Assembly: GCF_011761475.1 (NCBI RefSeq)
Contig: NZ_JAASRS010000001.1
Span: 1,674,001 to 1,738,000, forward strand
From: Saccharococcus thermophilus
Lineage (GTDB): Bacteria > Bacillota > Bacilli > Bacillales > Anoxybacillaceae
Direction: 5' to 3'
Length of the DNA: 64,000 bases
The notes under the pieces: model-generated
The model's input: the letters and a program-made list of their open reading frames with translations, nothing else
Databases searched by the model: none
What the model was told of the DNA's origin: nothing
In this document: piece after piece, positions 1 to 10,424 of the stretch
Layout of the letters: every line of letters begins with the position of its first letter
How positions within the stretch are numbered: the first letter of the stretch is position 1
Translations under genes and position numbers: made by a program

Positions 1-445
1 CATATCCAAAGATAAGTGCCAATATAAGCATGACAAACGAGGTCACAATCGGGACAAACCGTCTGCCTCCGAAAAATCCAAGCCAATCCGGCAGTTTGAT
101 ATTATGATAGCGGTTATACAGCAACCCAGCAATGACACCCGAAATGATTCCGCCTAGCACGGACATATTAATATGTTTATCAATGGCAGTGGCCCCTTGG
201 GTTAACACATAGTAGCCAATCGCCCCGGCCAGCGCCGCCGCGCCGTTTCCATCTTTCGCGAACCCGACGGCAACCCCAATCGCAAAAATGAGAGGCAAGT
301 TCGCAAAAACAGCATTCCCCGTCGCGGCGATAAATGGAATATTGAATAAATCTGGCTGTCCTAAACGAAGCAATAACCCCGCTGCCGGCAGGACGGCAAT
401 CGGCAACATTAACGCTTTTCCGAGCCTCTGTAAAAATCCTAACAT
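1..445 (-). CDS. nagP: PTS N-acetylglucosamine transporter, EIIC part (partial, cut by window edge)
   Basis: Only the first 148 residues are in the window; the gene runs off at base 1. The visible part begins MLGFLQRLGKALMLPIAVLP and is hydrophobic with several membrane segments, matching the start of the EIIC domain of glucose-family PTS permeases, which import and phosphorylate the sugar. The start at 445 is preceded by a strong ribosome binding site, 18 bases after the nagR stop, so it is probably the last gene of the nagA-nagB-nagR-nagP operon. That neighbourhood points to N-acetylglucosamine rather than glucose as substrate, which is inference. Whether EIIB and EIIA domains follow cannot be seen. 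The name nagP is by context. Confidence 0.85.
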   Translation of the reverse strand, partial: MLGFLQRLGKALMLPIAVLPAAGLLLRLGQPDLFNIPFIAATGNAVFANLPLIFAIGVAVGFAKDGNGAAALAGAIGYYVLTQGATAIDKHINMSVLGGIISGVIAGLLYNRYHNIKLPDWLGFFGGRRFVPIVTSFVMLILALIFGY

Positions 446-463
446 TAAAATTCCCCCTCTTTA

Positions 464-1192
464 TTATTTGGAGCGTTCCATCTCAATCGTGAATTTGTAG
501 CGGTCACCACGGTAAACCGATTTGACGATTTCTAACGGTCGGCCGTCATTTAAATAACTGCGCCGCTGCATCACTAGCACCGGAGCGCCTTCTTTGATTT
601 GCAGCAGCTCGGACTCCATTTTGCGGGCGACGGACGCTTCGATGACTTGAATGCCGGACTGAATCGACAATCCTAATTCATTTTCAATAAATTCATAAAC
701 AGAACCGCTTACCACTTCGCGGGTTAAATCAGGAACAAGCGCGCATGGAATGTATAATGTTTCGAGCGCCATCGGCAGCCCATCGGCAAGGCGGACGCGG
801 CGAATTTCATAAAGATCCGCCCCTTTGCGGACGTCGAGCAGCTGCGCTAGCGACGGGCTGGCAGGAACGATATGGAAATCTAGCAAGGTTGTTCCCGGTT
901 CCATGCCGCGCACGCGCATATCTTCGGAAAAGCTCGTCAATCCTTTCAGCGGCTGTTCGATTTTCATCGCGGCGACGAACGTGCCTTTGCCCCGCTTTCT
1001 GACTAAATATCCGTCATTGACTAAGTTATTGATTGCCTGGCGAACGGTCATGCGGCTGATATCGTACGTTTCCGCCAGCTCGCGCTCGGATGGAATCATT
1101 TCTCCCGGCTTGAGCTGTCCTTTTTCGATCATTTCTTTAATTCCTTGTTCCAGCTGGTAGTAGATCGGGAGCGGCGAGTTTTTGTTAATCAT
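464..1192 (-). CDS. nagR: GntR/HutC-family transcriptional repressor of N-acetylglucosamine genes
   Basis: A 242-residue regulator. Residues 1-70 form the GntR winged helix-turn-helix, with the recognisable stretch ELAETYDISRMTVRQAINNL. Residues about 90-235 form the UTRA effector domain of the HutC subfamily. Length and sequence fit NagR (YvoA) of Bacillus, which represses nag genes and is released by glucosamine-6-phosphate or N-acetylglucosamine-6-phosphate. The ATG overlaps the nagB stop by 4 bases (ATGA), indicating translational coupling. A dre-like operator upstream of nagA (3179-3196) is the likely target, giving autoregulation of the whole operon. The family assignment is sequence-based; the effector is inferred from the family. 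Confidence 0.93.
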   Translation of the reverse strand: MINKNSPLPIYYQLEQGIKEMIEKGQLKPGEMIPSERELAETYDISRMTVRQAINNLVNDGYLVRKRGKGTFVAAMKIEQPLKGLTSFSEDMRVRGMEPGTTLLDFHIVPASPSLAQLLDVRKGADLYEIRRVRLADGLPMALETLYIPCALVPDLTREVVSGSVYEFIENELGLSIQSGIQVIEASVARKMESELLQIKEGAPVLVMQRRSYLNDGRPLEIVKSVYRGDRYKFTIEMERSK

Positions 1193-1944
1193 CGCGCATA
1201 CACCTTTCGTCGTTCATTGGCAACAAGCGACAATGCCTCCTCATCGGCGATGACGGTTACGTTTGGATGGGTATGAAGCACCGATGCCGGCACATCTGCA
1301 GTCACAGTTCCTTCGAACAACTTCACCATAATTGGCGCCTTCGCCGTTCCCGACGCTAATAGCACTATATGGCGGCTTTTCATAATCGTCGCGATTCCCA
1401 TTGTGATCGCCTGGCGCGGTACATCCTCTAAAGATGGGAAAAAGCGGGCGTTCGCTTGCCGTGTCGAAGGAGCCAACTCAACGACATGCGTCGGGGCCGA
1501 AAATGATGTCCCTGGCTCGTTAAAACCGATATGCCCGTTTCTTCCAATCCCTAAAATCTGTAAGTCAATTCCTCCTAGGTTTTCAATTAGCTGTTCATAA
1601 CGCTTGCATTCCGCTTCCACATCATCGCTCGCTCCATTTGGAATATACGTTTGCGAAAGCGGAATGTCAATATGGAAAAATAAATGTTGATTCATATAGT
1701 AACGATAGCTGTTCGGGTGATCGAGCGACAAACCAATATATTCGTCTAAATTGACCGTCCGAACGTTTCGGTACGATGTTCCGTTTTGTTGATGGTCTTG
1801 GACTAATTGTTGATAGGTGCCGAGCATTGTCGACCCCGTAGCAAGGCCAAGAACGGAATCAGGTTTTTTCTTTACTTGGGAAATAATGATGTCAGCCGCT
1901 TTTTGGCTCATCTCTTCATAGTTTGCCACTTCGATTAATTTCAT
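1189..1944 (-). CDS. nagB: Glucosamine-6-phosphate deaminase
   Basis: This 251-residue enzyme converts glucosamine-6-phosphate to fructose-6-phosphate and ammonia, the last step of N-acetylglucosamine catabolism. Seen motifs are GLATGSTMLGTYQQL (phosphate-binding loop), NLDEYIGL (catalytic Asp) and GIGRNGHIGFNEPG (active-site His and Glu region). The length matches short Bacillus NagB, without the C-terminal allosteric extension of the E. coli enzyme. The open frame extends upstream to 1986, but the start at 1944 (MKLIEVANYEE) is chosen because a GGGGG ribosome binding site lies just before it and the longer form would run into nagA. It starts 16 bases after the nagA stop and overlaps nagR. 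Confidence 0.95.
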   Translation of the reverse strand: MKLIEVANYEEMSQKAADIIISQVKKKPDSVLGLATGSTMLGTYQQLVQDHQQNGTSYRNVRTVNLDEYIGLSLDHPNSYRYYMNQHLFFHIDIPLSQTYIPNGASDDVEAECKRYEQLIENLGGIDLQILGIGRNGHIGFNEPGTSFSAPTHVVELAPSTRQANARFFPSLEDVPRQAITMGIATIMKSRHIVLLASGTAKAPIMVKLFEGTVTADVPASVLHTHPNVTVIADEEALSLVANERRKVYAR

Positions 1945-1960
1945 CGTCCGACCCCCTTTT

Positions 1961-3133
1961 TTATTTTGCATAGGCAAGTTGACCACGGCATATCGTCATC
2001 ACAACATGATACTGTTCATCTAATACGACAAGATCCGCATCTTTCCCAACACGGATGCTTCCTTTTTGGTCTGAAACGCCTAACTGCTTTGCCGGATTCC
2101 AGCTCGCCATGCGGATGATATCTTCCAACGTGCAGCCGGTATACGCCATCGTGTTTTTCACCGCATCGCCTAATTTTAAAATGCTTCCCGCCAACGTACC
2201 GTCACGCAATGTTGCTTTTTCCCCTTCCACCGTCACTTCCTGGCCGCCGAGCTCATAGATTCCCTCCCCAAGGCATTTGGCGCGCATTGCGTCGGTAATT
2301 AATATAAGCCCAGCGCTTCCTTTATTCCGGTAGGCAAAGCGAACCATTTCCGGCGCCACATGAATGCCGTCGGCAATCAGCTCACATATTACTTCCTCGT
2401 GCATCAGCACCGCTCCGGCGACTCCCGGCTCGCGGTGGTGGATGCCGCGCATGCCGTTAAATAGATGGGTCGCATGCGTCACCCCTGCGTCAATCGCCGC
2501 TTTTACTTGTTTGTAAACCGCATCGGAATGGCCGATCGAAGCAACAACACCATGTTCTTTTAAGTAAGCGGTGAGCGCCAAGCCATTCTTTTCTTCCGGC
2601 GCCAGCGTGACAAGACGAATATGTCCATTCGCGATGTTCTGCCATTTTTGAAATAGTTCGATATTCGGTTCGATAATATTTTTAGGATGTTGCGCCCCCG
2701 CGCGTTTCGGCGAAATAAACGGACCTTCTAAATGAATCCCAAGCACCTCCGCTTCTCCAGGCGGATTGCCGCTATCTATATATTGCGCAACATTTTGCAA
2801 AGCACGTTCAATCTGCTCGATAGGCGCGGTCATCGTCGTCGCTAAAAAACTGGTTGTGCCTTCCTTTGGCAATGTTTTTGCCATTGTGCGCAACGCTTCA
2901 TCTGTCCCATCCATTACATCAGCTCCAGATGCGCCATGGATATGGACATCAATAAATCCTGGCACAACGGAGAAGCTTGGGGCAAGCTCTATCACCTCCG
3001 CTTCACTAGAAGCTGGGCATGAGGACATCGGCCCTACTTCGATCACTTTGTTCCCTTCTGTCAGTACATATCCTTGCTCTATTTTCCCTGTTTCTGCATA
3101 TATAGCCGCGTTTTTTAGCAACCATCGTTTCAC
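1961..3133 (-). CDS. nagA: N-acetylglucosamine-6-phosphate deacetylase
   Basis: First gene of the nag operon, 390 residues, starting with GTG. It removes acetate from N-acetylglucosamine-6-phosphate in the cytoplasm. The amidohydrolase-fold metal motif DVHIHGASGADVMDG lies near residues 62-77, followed by HLEGPFISPKRAG (metal Glu), SIGHSDA, HLFNGM and the catalytic-Asp motif LITDAM. The ribosome binding site AAGAAGGTG sits 8 bases before the GTG. The upstream region carries a TATAAT-like -10 (3157-3162) and a palindromic dre-type operator (3179-3196), so repression by NagR is expected. Confidence 0.95.
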   Translation of the reverse strand: MKRWLLKNAAIYAETGKIEQGYVLTEGNKVIEVGPMSSCPASSEAEVIELAPSFSVVPGFIDVHIHGASGADVMDGTDEALRTMAKTLPKEGTTSFLATTMTAPIEQIERALQNVAQYIDSGNPPGEAEVLGIHLEGPFISPKRAGAQHPKNIIEPNIELFQKWQNIANGHIRLVTLAPEEKNGLALTAYLKEHGVVASIGHSDAVYKQVKAAIDAGVTHATHLFNGMRGIHHREPGVAGAVLMHEEVICELIADGIHVAPEMVRFAYRNKGSAGLILITDAMRAKCLGEGIYELGGQEVTVEGEKATLRDGTLAGSILKLGDAVKNTMAYTGCTLEDIIRMASWNPAKQLGVSDQKGSIRVGKDADLVVLDEQYHVVMTICRGQLAYAK

Positions 3134-3178
3134 TATTATTGCACCTTCTTTCTATCATTATATTAACATCATATTATC

Positions 3179-3196
3179 TAGTTATCTATACCACTA
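3179..3196 (-). promoter_or_regulatory. dre-type NagR operator upstream of nagA
   Basis: On the minus strand the sequence reads TAGTGGTATAGATAACTA, an 18-bp imperfect palindrome with matching TAGT/ACTA ends. It closely resembles the NagR (YvoA) dre operators of B. subtilis, whose core is TGGTATAGA followed by CA or AC. It lies about 20 bases upstream of a TATAAT-like -10 element at 3157-3162 and would cover the -35 region, consistent with repression. The assignment is by motif recall and context. Confidence 0.7.
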
Positions 3197-3199
3197 TAT

Positions 3200-3408
3200 A
3201 TTTTTTCATGAAAAGGAGTCCGTCCTTTGTATCGCTCGATCCATTTTGGATGATGTTTTTTCCCTCGGAAATGTTTCCGCTCATCCAAGCCGGCGGCTCG
3301 CCTCCTTGCTCCGCCATGATGCGAAAATCACATGAAATATGGCCGCCCCAACAATGGCCGGCGTTGGCGCAAACGGTACTCGGACGTTTTCTTTTTCGTT
3401 CTGCCTCC
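3200..3408. other. Intergenic stretch with no supported gene
   Basis: Between the nag promoter and the resE terminator. Open frames on both strands pass through it, but none has a convincing ribosome binding site or a recognisable protein, and the longer ones only extend from antisense nagA or resE. Nothing further is supported. Confidence 0.5.
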
Positions 3409-3442
3409 CAAAAAACAGCCCCCCGCTGTAACGCAAGGGGCA
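3409..3442 (-). terminator. Rho-independent terminator after resE
   Basis: On the minus strand GCCCCTTGCG pairs with a G-rich arm ending GGGGGGC, followed by TGTTTTTT. It lies just beyond the resE stop and ends the res transcript. Confidence 0.8.
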
Positions 3443-3444
3443 TA

Positions 3445-5235
3445 TTACGCTTCATGCGGGCCGTTTGGCAAATAAAACGTAAACGTCGTGCCTTCATGAA
3501 GCTTGCTATGAACGGAAATCGTCCCTTTATGCGCCTCGACGATATTTTTCGCGATCGCAAGGCCTAATCCTGTCCCCGAACGGCCGCGCGTACGCGCCTT
3601 ATCCGCTTTGTAGAAGCGCTCAAACACAAACGGCAAATCTTCTTCCGGGATGCCGGAGCCGGAATCTTGCACATGAATCGTGACACCGTCACCGCTCCGT
3701 TCGGCGATGATCTTGACCATTCCGTTTTTATCCGTATGACGAATCGCGTTATCAATTAAATTCGTCAAAACTTGCTCAATTCGGTCTGGGTCAATCGCAA
3801 TTTTAATATCCTCATTTTTACACTCCGCCGACAAATCAATTTGCTTTTCTTTCGCTAACCCTTGGAATTTGCGAATAATCCGCCCAATATACGGGGCGAG
3901 CTGAACGGTTTCGTAGTTTAATGTAATGTGGCCTGCTTCCATGCGCGCCAAATCCAATAAGTCGTTGACAAGGCGGCCCATGCGAAGCGACTCGTCGTAA
4001 ATGACTTTTGCCATTTCTTTTTTTTCTTCGTCGGTGGCGGCAATATCGTCGATAATCGCTTCGCTGTATCCCTGAAGCATCGCAATCGGCGTGCGCAGCT
4101 CATGGGAAACGTTGGCGATGAAGTCTTTTCGCAGCTTGTCTAAACGGCGTTCTTCTGTCATATCACGAAGCACCGCCACCGCACCGCGCACAGTTGTCTT
4201 GCTGTAAAGCGGGGTCATTAAAATGACCCATGTCCGTCCTTGGAGCGTCAATTCGATCGACTGCTCTTTTTCCTCGCGGACGACGCGGACAAACAGCTCT
4301 TTTGCTTGCGGCGGCAGCGGTGCCATCGTTTCCGCGTCGTTTCCTTGCTCAAAATACCACGCTTGCAAAAACCGTTCTGCCGGCGGATTCGTAATTAATA
4401 TTTCTCCTTCGCGGTTAAAGGTGATGACACCGTCGGCCATGCTGCTTAAAATGCTTGTCAGCTGTTCTTTTTCCTGGTTTAAGGCGTTGATATTAAACTG
4501 CAGCCGTCTCCCCATCTGGTTGAACGCCATCGCCAATTCACCGATTTCATCGTGCGTCAAAATCGGCACTTTTGTATCAAATTTGCCGCGCGCCACTTCA
4601 AACGCCGCCTGCCGCATTTTCCGCAGCGGCGCGGTAACGCGGGTCGATAAGAAAAATGCGAAGAAGGTTGTCAACACAATCGCGATAAATGCCGCAAGAA
4701 AAATTAATTTTTTTGTTTGTTCTGTCGTATCTTCAATTGCCCGCAACGATTGGTAAATAAATACCGCGCCCCGTTTTCCATCTGCCATCTCAAGCGGCAC
4801 GCCGACAATAATCACATCACTATATTGACTTTTGCCGGTTTGTAGGTTTGGCAAATATGTTTTCTTTTTTACCCTTTTTCCTTCTGTCAATACTTTTCGC
4901 AAGTCTTTATCTTGCTTAATTAAGGATACCGGCAAATCGTGCAATTCATCGTTTGCCGGCGAATACCAGTAATGCGATGAATCAACGATAATAACCGCTT
5001 TGGACGTATTGCCGACAAGCGTCCACGCAATGGAACGAGCTAGTTTTTCATCTTCGTAATCATACATCACTTCCGATACTTTCGTTGCCAACCGTGTTAG
5101 CTCTTTTTCTGCTTCCTGTACATAATAGTTTTCAAAAAACTTTAAAAGAAGAATCGTTAGAATGAACAATACACACGACACAAGCAAGAGAATCGTAAAC
5201 CATAATTTCCCGACGACGCTGCGAAACAGCCACAT
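3445..5235 (-). CDS. resE: Sensor histidine kinase ResE
   Basis: 596 residues. TM1 lies near residues 10-32 and TM2 near 176-198, with an extracytoplasmic sensor loop between. A HAMP linker (about 198-250), a PAS domain (about 255-360), a HisKA dimerisation domain with phospho-acceptor His in [15 protein letters not shown] (near 375) and an HATPase domain with the N box [12 protein letters not shown] and G boxes [13 protein letters not shown] and [10 protein letters not shown] follow. It phosphorylates ResD and controls genes of aerobic and anaerobic respiration and cytochrome biogenesis. The ATG overlaps the resD stop (TAATG), so the pair is translationally coupled. Length agrees with B. subtilis ResE. 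Confidence 0.96.
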   Translation of the reverse strand: MWLFRSVVGKLWFTILLLVSCVLFILTILLLKFFENYYVQEAEKELTRLATKVSEVMYDYEDEKLARSIAWTLVGNTSKAVIIVDSSHYWYSPANDELHDLPVSLIKQDKDLRKVLTEGKRVKKKTYLPNLQTGKSQYSDVIIVGVPLEMADGKRGAVFIYQSLRAIEDTTEQTKKLIFLAAFIAIVLTTFFAFFLSTRVTAPLRKMRQAAFEVARGKFDTKVPILTHDEIGELAMAFNQMGRRLQFNINALNQEKEQLTSILSSMADGVITFNREGEILITNPPAERFLQAWYFEQGNDAETMAPLPPQAKELFVRVVREEKEQSIELTLQGRTWVILMTPLYSKTTVRGAVAVLRDMTEERRLDKLRKDFIANVSHELRTPIAMLQGYSEAIIDDIAATDEEKKEMAKVIYDESLRMGRLVNDLLDLARMEAGHITLNYETVQLAPYIGRIIRKFQGLAKEKQIDLSAECKNEDIKIAIDPDRIEQVLTNLIDNAIRHTDKNGMVKIIAERSGDGVTIHVQDSGSGIPEEDLPFVFERFYKADKARTRGRSGTGLGLAIAKNIVEAHKGTISVHSKLHEGTTFTFYLPNGPHEA

Positions 5236-5951
5236 TAGTCATTCACTACCTCAAATTTATAACCGACTCCCCACACGGTGACAATCATTTTTGCCGCAGT
5301 CGGGGAAACTTTATTTAACTTTTCCCGCAATCGTTTAATATGGGTATCAACCGTGCGCAAATCGCCGAAAAATTCATAATGCCATACTTCTTTTAACAGC
5401 TGCTCGCGGTCAAATACTTTATCTGGCGACTTTGCTAAAAACAAAAGCAGCTCATATTCTTTCGGCGTTAAGTTCACTTCTTTTCCATCGGCGGTGACGC
5501 GATGGGCATCATTATCAATCGTTAAATGCGGGAACACAATCACATCTTTTGCTGACGTATCTGTGAGAACATACGCAGTATTTGCCGCTCGCCGCAACAG
5601 CGCCTTTACGCGCAATACGACCTCGCGCGGGCTAAACGGCTTTACGATATAATCGTCTGTTCCCGCTTCGAATCCTTGAACACGGTTCGATTCTTCCCCT
5701 TTTGCCGTCAACATAATAATCGGGGTTGCTTTCTTTTCGCGGATTTCTTTGCAAACCTCGATGCCGTCCCTCCCCGGCAGCATCAAGTCAAGCAAAATGA
5801 CGTCGTAGTCATTTTCAAGCGCTTTTTCGAGCGCATCGTCCCCGTTGTCTGCCTCATCAATGACATAATTTTCCCGCTCTAAATACATTTTCAACAAGCG
5901 GCGAATTCGTTCTTCATCGTCTACCACCAAAATCTTTACTTCTTTGTCCAT
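5235..5951 (-). CDS. resD: Response regulator ResD
   Basis: 238-residue OmpR-type regulator. The receiver domain has the acidic pair near residues 10-12, phospho-acceptor Asp55 in [13 protein letters not shown] and the conserved Lys in [12 protein letters not shown]. The C-terminal winged helix shows [14 protein letters not shown] and [12 protein letters not shown]. It activates respiratory, haem and cytochrome-maturation genes with ResE. The open frame extends to 6068, but the start at 5951 ([12 protein letters not shown]) is preceded by GGGAGG at good spacing and matches ResD, whereas the extra 39 residues are unlike the family. Confidence 0.96.
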   Translation of the reverse strand: MDKEVKILVVDDEERIRRLLKMYLERENYVIDEADNGDDALEKALENDYDVILLDLMLPGRDGIEVCKEIREKKATPIIMLTAKGEESNRVQGFEAGTDDYIVKPFSPREVVLRVKALLRRAANTAYVLTDTSAKDVIVFPHLTIDNDAHRVTADGKEVNLTPKEYELLLFLAKSPDKVFDREQLLKEVWHYEFFGDLRTVDTHIKRLREKLNKVSPTAAKMIVTVWGVGYKFEVVND

Positions 5952-6067
5952 AGAACATCCTCCCTTGTTCGCTATTAATACAAAATTCCCCTCATCTATT
6001 TTACTGTAAAAAAGGATGCCCTCGCCAATATTGGGACACCCTTTTATAAAGCAAATCATCTTTTCCA

Positions 6068-7258
6068 TTATGTTCCAGCATAAGAATGCAGCCCCGCGAT
6101 CACTAAGTTTACCGCTACGAGATTAAACATAATGATCGCAAAACCGATCACGGCAAGCCATGCCGATTTTTCGCCGTGCCACCCTTTTGATAAACGAAGA
6201 TGCAAAAATGCGGCGTAAAACAGCCACGTAATCAATGCCCATACTTCTTTCGGGTCCCAGCCCCAAGGGCGTGTCCACGCGATTTGCGCCCAGATCATCG
6301 CAAAAATAAGCGCTCCGAGCGTGAATACTGGAAAGCCGATCGCCACCGCGCGATAGCTGATTTCATCCGTTAAATCTAAATTGACGTTTTTCACGAGCGG
6401 CTGCAGCACAGCGGCAATGCGCTTCCGCAACACAAGGCGGAGCAGTACGTATAGCACCGTGCCTCCAATCAACGACCAAATGACGGTATTTAATTTTTTC
6501 GCATTGATAATGGCCGGCATGTAAACAAAAGGCTCGAAACGGCCGACGCTTTCTTTTTCCAATTTTCCTTCGTGCGGGCCGACTAATGCAGGCATATCAT
6601 AAACGACTTCCGCCTGTTGCTTGTTTTTATCAATCCATGTAAATTTTGCTTCATAACCCGCCAGGCTAAATGATGTGGATACAAGCACAAAGCCAAGCGT
6701 CGTGATTAAACAGAACATCACCACTTCAAGCCAGAACGTACGCTTGCTTGGCTTTGTTTGGTCGACGACACGGATTAAATAAATAAGCCCGGCCACAAAG
6801 CTGATCGACAATATCGCTTCCCCCGCTGCCGCCGTTGTAACATGGATATGTAGCCAGTCGCTTTGCAATGCAGGAATCAGCGGTGTAATCTCGCGTGGGA
6901 ACATGCTAGCGTAAGCAATTATCAATAAGGCAATTGGCAAAGCAAATAAACCGAGAACACTTATTCTATAGATGAAATAAATAATGATAAAAGCAGCGAC
7001 CAACATCATTCCGAAAAAGGTAGTAAACTCAAATAAATTGCTGACTGGCGCGTGCCCCGCCGCGATCCACCGCGTAATAAAGTAACCTAATTGGCAAGCG
7101 AAGCCGATGATCGTTGTTGCAATCCCAAGCTGCGACCAGCGGTCTTTTCCTGTATGCTCTTTTCCTCTTTTATCGCGAATGGCGCCGCCGAAAAAAAACG
7201 TCCCGATCAAGTAAAGAATAAACGCGATATATAATAGCGTACTACTGAGCTGTACCAT
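6068..7258 (-). CDS. resC: Cytochrome c biogenesis protein ResC (CcsA/CcsB type)
   Basis: 396-residue multi-spanning membrane protein of the System II cytochrome c synthetase, which with ResB moves haem outward and attaches it to apocytochromes. The family signature [15 protein letters not shown], the tryptophan-rich haem-handling motif, is seen near residue 320, flanked by hydrophobic helices and conserved His residues such as the one in [15 protein letters not shown]. Its start overlaps the end of resB by 17 bases, typical of a coupled operon. The transcript continues into resD. Confidence 0.94.
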   Translation of the reverse strand: MVQLSSTLLYIAFILYLIGTFFFGGAIRDKRGKEHTGKDRWSQLGIATTIIGFACQLGYFITRWIAAGHAPVSNLFEFTTFFGMMLVAAFIIIYFIYRISVLGLFALPIALLIIAYASMFPREITPLIPALQSDWLHIHVTTAAAGEAILSISFVAGLIYLIRVVDQTKPSKRTFWLEVVMFCLITTLGFVLVSTSFSLAGYEAKFTWIDKNKQQAEVVYDMPALVGPHEGKLEKESVGRFEPFVYMPAIINAKKLNTVIWSLIGGTVLYVLLRLVLRKRIAAVLQPLVKNVNLDLTDEISYRAVAIGFPVFTLGALIFAMIWAQIAWTRPWGWDPKEVWALITWLFYAAFLHLRLSKGWHGEKSAWLAVIGFAIIMFNLVAVNLVIAGLHSYAGT

Positions 7259-8909
7259 CCACTTGTCCTCCTTGTTCGACCTTTTTCCCCTCGTCCGCTT
7301 GATCGACTGGCATCGTTAACCCAGTTCCGTCAATGATGCGACGAATTTCATTTTTCAAGCCAAACCAGTTTTTATTCGTATGCGCGGCGAACCATACTTC
7401 ACCATTGACACGTTGCACCCATATGCGGCGATGATTCCAATACATGCCTTGAATGACCCCAATCATGAAAATCACGCCGCCCAGTCCTAAAATCCAAAGC
7501 GTAAAATCACGTCGCACGGTAAGACCGGATACGTTTCGCGTTTCCAATCCGGCAAACGCCATCTTATACTTGTTGTTTCCAAACGGTTCGATCGTCTGGC
7601 GAATCGCCACAAAGCTGACTTCCCCTTTTGGCTTGTCCGGCGCAAACATTTTAAACACAAACGCCGGGTTATTCGGGATTTTCGATTTTGTTGATGGATT
7701 TCCGTCTTCATCGAAATAAAAATCAGGAAAATAGCTTAATAGTTCGACGCGATAACCGTGCCCAAGGTTATAGGAAGCTTTCGGATTTTGCAAATTAATA
7801 ACGACCGTGCCAAAGGTTTTCCCCGATGTTTTATCCATTAATTGAAACGCCATTTTATACGGCTCGCCTTGTTTAAAATCGGATTGATACAACGCGTAAT
7901 GGTCATATTCTAATGGTTCGTTGACACGAATCTTATACTCTTTGATTTTTTTCAACTTCGGCTCTTCGCCGGCAATTACCGGACCGACGCGTTTGTAAAG
8001 AACGACGTTCGTCTGGTAGTTTTTCGCCACCATGCCGTTGCCGACTTGGTCGATGGCCGCGTTGAACACTTCATTATCTTTTCCTTTTTGATATGTTTCA
8101 AAAATAAATTTTTCGCTCTTTAAAAAATATTTCCCATGGGTTCCCGGAATTTCTTTCGTTTCCCCTTCACGAATCCACATCACTTTATCGACATACATGC
8201 CCGGAACAAAGCGAAGCATCGCCCCGATTAAAAAAATAATCAATCCGATATGATTGACATATGGACCCCAGCGGGAAAAACGGCCTTTTTCCGCTAAAAT
8301 ATTGCCGTTTTCTTCGCGAACATGATAGCGGCGCTCCGTCAATTTCTCTTTTACCCGCTTTAACACGCCGTCCATATCGGCAACTTGCGAAACGCTAAAC
8401 AGCCGTTGCCGCCGCAAAAAGTTAGGATGTCGCGTAACCCCTTGCCGTTTTAAAGCGCGATAAAGCGGAATGACGCGGTCTAAACTGCAAATAACGAGCG
8501 ATACGCCGATCGACGCGATTAAAAGCATATACCACCATGAACCGTACAAATCATTAAATCCAAGCTGATAATATAACTTTCCTAGCCAGCCGTATTGATT
8601 CTCGTAATATTCCGCCGGACTTACATTTGGCGGAATGTACATTTCCTGCGGAAAAATCGTTCCGATCGCTGAGGCGATGAGCGTAATGACAATAAGCGCC
8701 ACTCCGACCTTCACCGAAGAGAAAAAAGCCCAAATTTTATCAATAATTGTTTTATTGTACGTTTGGGAACGACGCGCGCTTCCTTCATAGCGCATATCTA
8801 AAAGCCGTTTCTCTGTATGTTCTTCCAGCGGCTTCCCGCACGATTCGCAAAAAGCGGTTCCGTGCGGATTAACATGGCCGCATTCACACTTTACATGTTC
8901 CATTGGCAA
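7242..8909 (-). CDS. resB: Cytochrome c biogenesis protein ResB with N-terminal zinc ribbon
   Basis: 555-residue partner of ResC in System II cytochrome c maturation. It begins with a four-cysteine zinc-ribbon-like segment ([17 protein letters not shown], about residues 8-24), then a membrane segment near 72-95 ([18 protein letters not shown]), further TM segments near 125-150 and 215-232, a large extracytoplasmic domain and a last TM near 475-495 ([20 protein letters not shown]). The zinc ribbon is also present in B. subtilis ResB. It starts 6 bases after the resA stop and overlaps resC. Confidence 0.94.
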   Translation of the reverse strand: MPMEHVKCECGHVNPHGTAFCESCGKPLEEHTEKRLLDMRYEGSARRSQTYNKTIIDKIWAFFSSVKVGVALIVITLIASAIGTIFPQEMYIPPNVSPAEYYENQYGWLGKLYYQLGFNDLYGSWWYMLLIASIGVSLVICSLDRVIPLYRALKRQGVTRHPNFLRRQRLFSVSQVADMDGVLKRVKEKLTERRYHVREENGNILAEKGRFSRWGPYVNHIGLIIFLIGAMLRFVPGMYVDKVMWIREGETKEIPGTHGKYFLKSEKFIFETYQKGKDNEVFNAAIDQVGNGMVAKNYQTNVVLYKRVGPVIAGEEPKLKKIKEYKIRVNEPLEYDHYALYQSDFKQGEPYKMAFQLMDKTSGKTFGTVVINLQNPKASYNLGHGYRVELLSYFPDFYFDEDGNPSTKSKIPNNPAFVFKMFAPDKPKGEVSFVAIRQTIEPFGNNKYKMAFAGLETRNVSGLTVRRDFTLWILGLGGVIFMIGVIQGMYWNHRRIWVQRVNGEVWFAAHTNKNWFGLKNEIRRIIDGTGLTMPVDQADEGKKVEQGGQVDGTAQ

Positions 8910-8915
8910 AACTCC

Positions 8916-9440
8916 TTACGGTTTAATGCTTTCCATATATTGTTTGACCATTTCTTCTGTCATCGTTCCAGTGATGATTTTTTTTACCTTGCCGTTTTTA
9001 TCGATCAAAAACGTGGCCGGCAACTGGTCAACCTCATAAGCGTTCATCACTTGATCTTCATTGTCAATCATAATCGGAAACGTCAGACCAAAACGATCGG
9101 CAAATTTTTGCACGCTCAGTTGCGTCTCGCCGACGTTGACCGCGAGCACTTCGACTCCTTTGTTTTTATAGATGCCATACTGTTCGTTGATGTACGGCAT
9201 TTCCCGTTCGCACGGCTTGCACCATGTTCCCCAGAAGTTTAAAAATACGCCTTTGCCTCGATAGTCAGACAAGCGATGTTTTTTTCCATGTAAATCAGTC
9301 AAAACAAAATCCGGCGCCGTCGAACCGACAGTGACATGAGTTTTTTCTGTAAAGAAGTTCGCGTAAATCGTATACCCTACCGCCGCTAGTAACAGCAATA
9401 AAATTACCGTTCGCATGATAAGCCGTTGTTGTTTTTTCAT
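8916..9440 (-). CDS. resA: Thiol-disulfide oxidoreductase ResA
   Basis: 174 residues, with an N-terminal membrane anchor (about 10-30) and an extracytoplasmic thioredoxin fold. The active site WGTWCKPCEREMP is CKPC where B. subtilis ResA has CEPC. It reduces the haem-binding cysteines of apocytochrome c before ResBC attaches haem. It is the first gene of resABCDE, starting about 100 bases after rluB. The Glu-to-Lys difference in the CxPC loop could shift the redox potential, but the Pro-Cys and the downstream cis-Pro region (QLPATFLID) are intact. Confidence 0.94.
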   Translation of the reverse strand: MKKQQRLIMRTVILLLLLAAVGYTIYANFFTEKTHVTVGSTAPDFVLTDLHGKKHRLSDYRGKGVFLNFWGTWCKPCEREMPYINEQYGIYKNKGVEVLAVNVGETQLSVQKFADRFGLTFPIMIDNEDQVMNAYEVDQLPATFLIDKNGKVKKIITGTMTEEMVKQYMESIKP

Positions 9441-9537
9441 CTTTCAAACCCCTTGAAATCGTAATATCCCATTTTCCATTATAGCAATGTTTTTCATCAT
9501 CCAAATCGGCATTATATGAACGTTATGTGACAATGTT

Positions 9538-10269
9538 TTACTTTCCGCCGCCTGATAATGCGAGCGCTCGCAGCCGTTTTACTTCGTGCGGCGTCAGTTC
9601 CCGATATTCGCCAGGGTTTAGCCCTTTTAAATCAAGAAACGCATACCGTTCGCGCTTCAATTTCATCACTTTGCATCCGATCGCTTCAAACATGCGACGC
9701 ACTTGACGATTGCGCCCTTCATGAATGTGGATTTCAATAATTGCGGTCTGCTTTTGTTTGTTGAGGGAAAGCATTTTTACTTTTGCCGGCGCCGTCATGC
9801 CGTCTTCCAGCATAATCCCTTTTTCGAGCTGTTTTAATTGCTCCCGCGTCGGGATGCCTTTCACTTTTGCAATATACACTTTCTCAATTTCATAGCGTGG
9901 GTGCATTAATAGATTGGCAAAATCGCCATCGTTCGTAAGCAAAAGCAGTCCTGACGTATCGTAATCGAGACGTCCAATCGGATAAATACGTTTATCAAGC
10001 TCTTTAAAAAAATCAGTCACCACTTTGCGGCCTTTGTCGTCTTTCACGCTCGAAATGACTCCGCGCGGCTTATAAAGAAGGTAATATACCGGCTCCTCCC
10101 GTTCAACCGGTATGCCATCCACTTCGACTTTATCTTGCGGGCCTACTTTAACGCCAAGTTCGGTAACGACTTTGCCGTTTACTTTTACTTTTCCTTGCCG
10201 AATAAGCTGTTCCGCTTTTCGCCTTGACGCGATTCCCGCATGGGCAATCACTTTTTGCAATCGTTCCAT
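9538..10269 (-). CDS. rluB: 23S rRNA pseudouridine synthase B
   Basis: 243 residues. An S4 RNA-binding domain occupies residues 1-60 (QKVIAHAGIASRRKAEQLI), followed by the RsuA/RluB catalytic domain with GRLDYDTSGLLLLTNDG holding the catalytic Asp near residue 102, and EGRNRQVRRMFEAIG near 200. RluB makes pseudouridine in helix 89 of 23S rRNA near the peptidyl-transferase centre. Position between resA and spmB matches B. subtilis (ypuL). Confidence 0.94.
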   Translation of the reverse strand: MERLQKVIAHAGIASRRKAEQLIRQGKVKVNGKVVTELGVKVGPQDKVEVDGIPVEREEPVYYLLYKPRGVISSVKDDKGRKVVTDFFKELDKRIYPIGRLDYDTSGLLLLTNDGDFANLLMHPRYEIEKVYIAKVKGIPTREQLKQLEKGIMLEDGMTAPAKVKMLSLNKQKQTAIIEIHIHEGRNRQVRRMFEAIGCKVMKLKRERYAFLDLKGLNPGEYRELTPHEVKRLRALALSGGGK

Positions 10270-10393
10270 TCTCGTTTCACCTCTTTCAACATCTTACTCT
10301 TTCCGTAAAAAAGATACAAGCACGCCCCCTCAATATTTTTATCATACTCGCTTTTTTCGACAAATACAAAAACTACGTAACAAAAAACGACAA

Positions 10394-10424
10394 AATTAAA
10401 AATCCGCCTGATCAGAGGCGGATT
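10394..10424 (-). terminator. Terminator after spmB
   Basis: On the minus strand AATCCGCC and GGCGGATT form a stem followed by TTTAATTTT; the spmB stop codon lies at the edge of the stem. It ends the dacB-spmA-spmB transcript. Confidence 0.8.

Noticed and set aside
3139-3567. 142-residue plus-strand frame between nagA and resE
   Set aside because: No ribosome binding site, runs antisense into the end of resE and through its terminator, and resembles no known protein.
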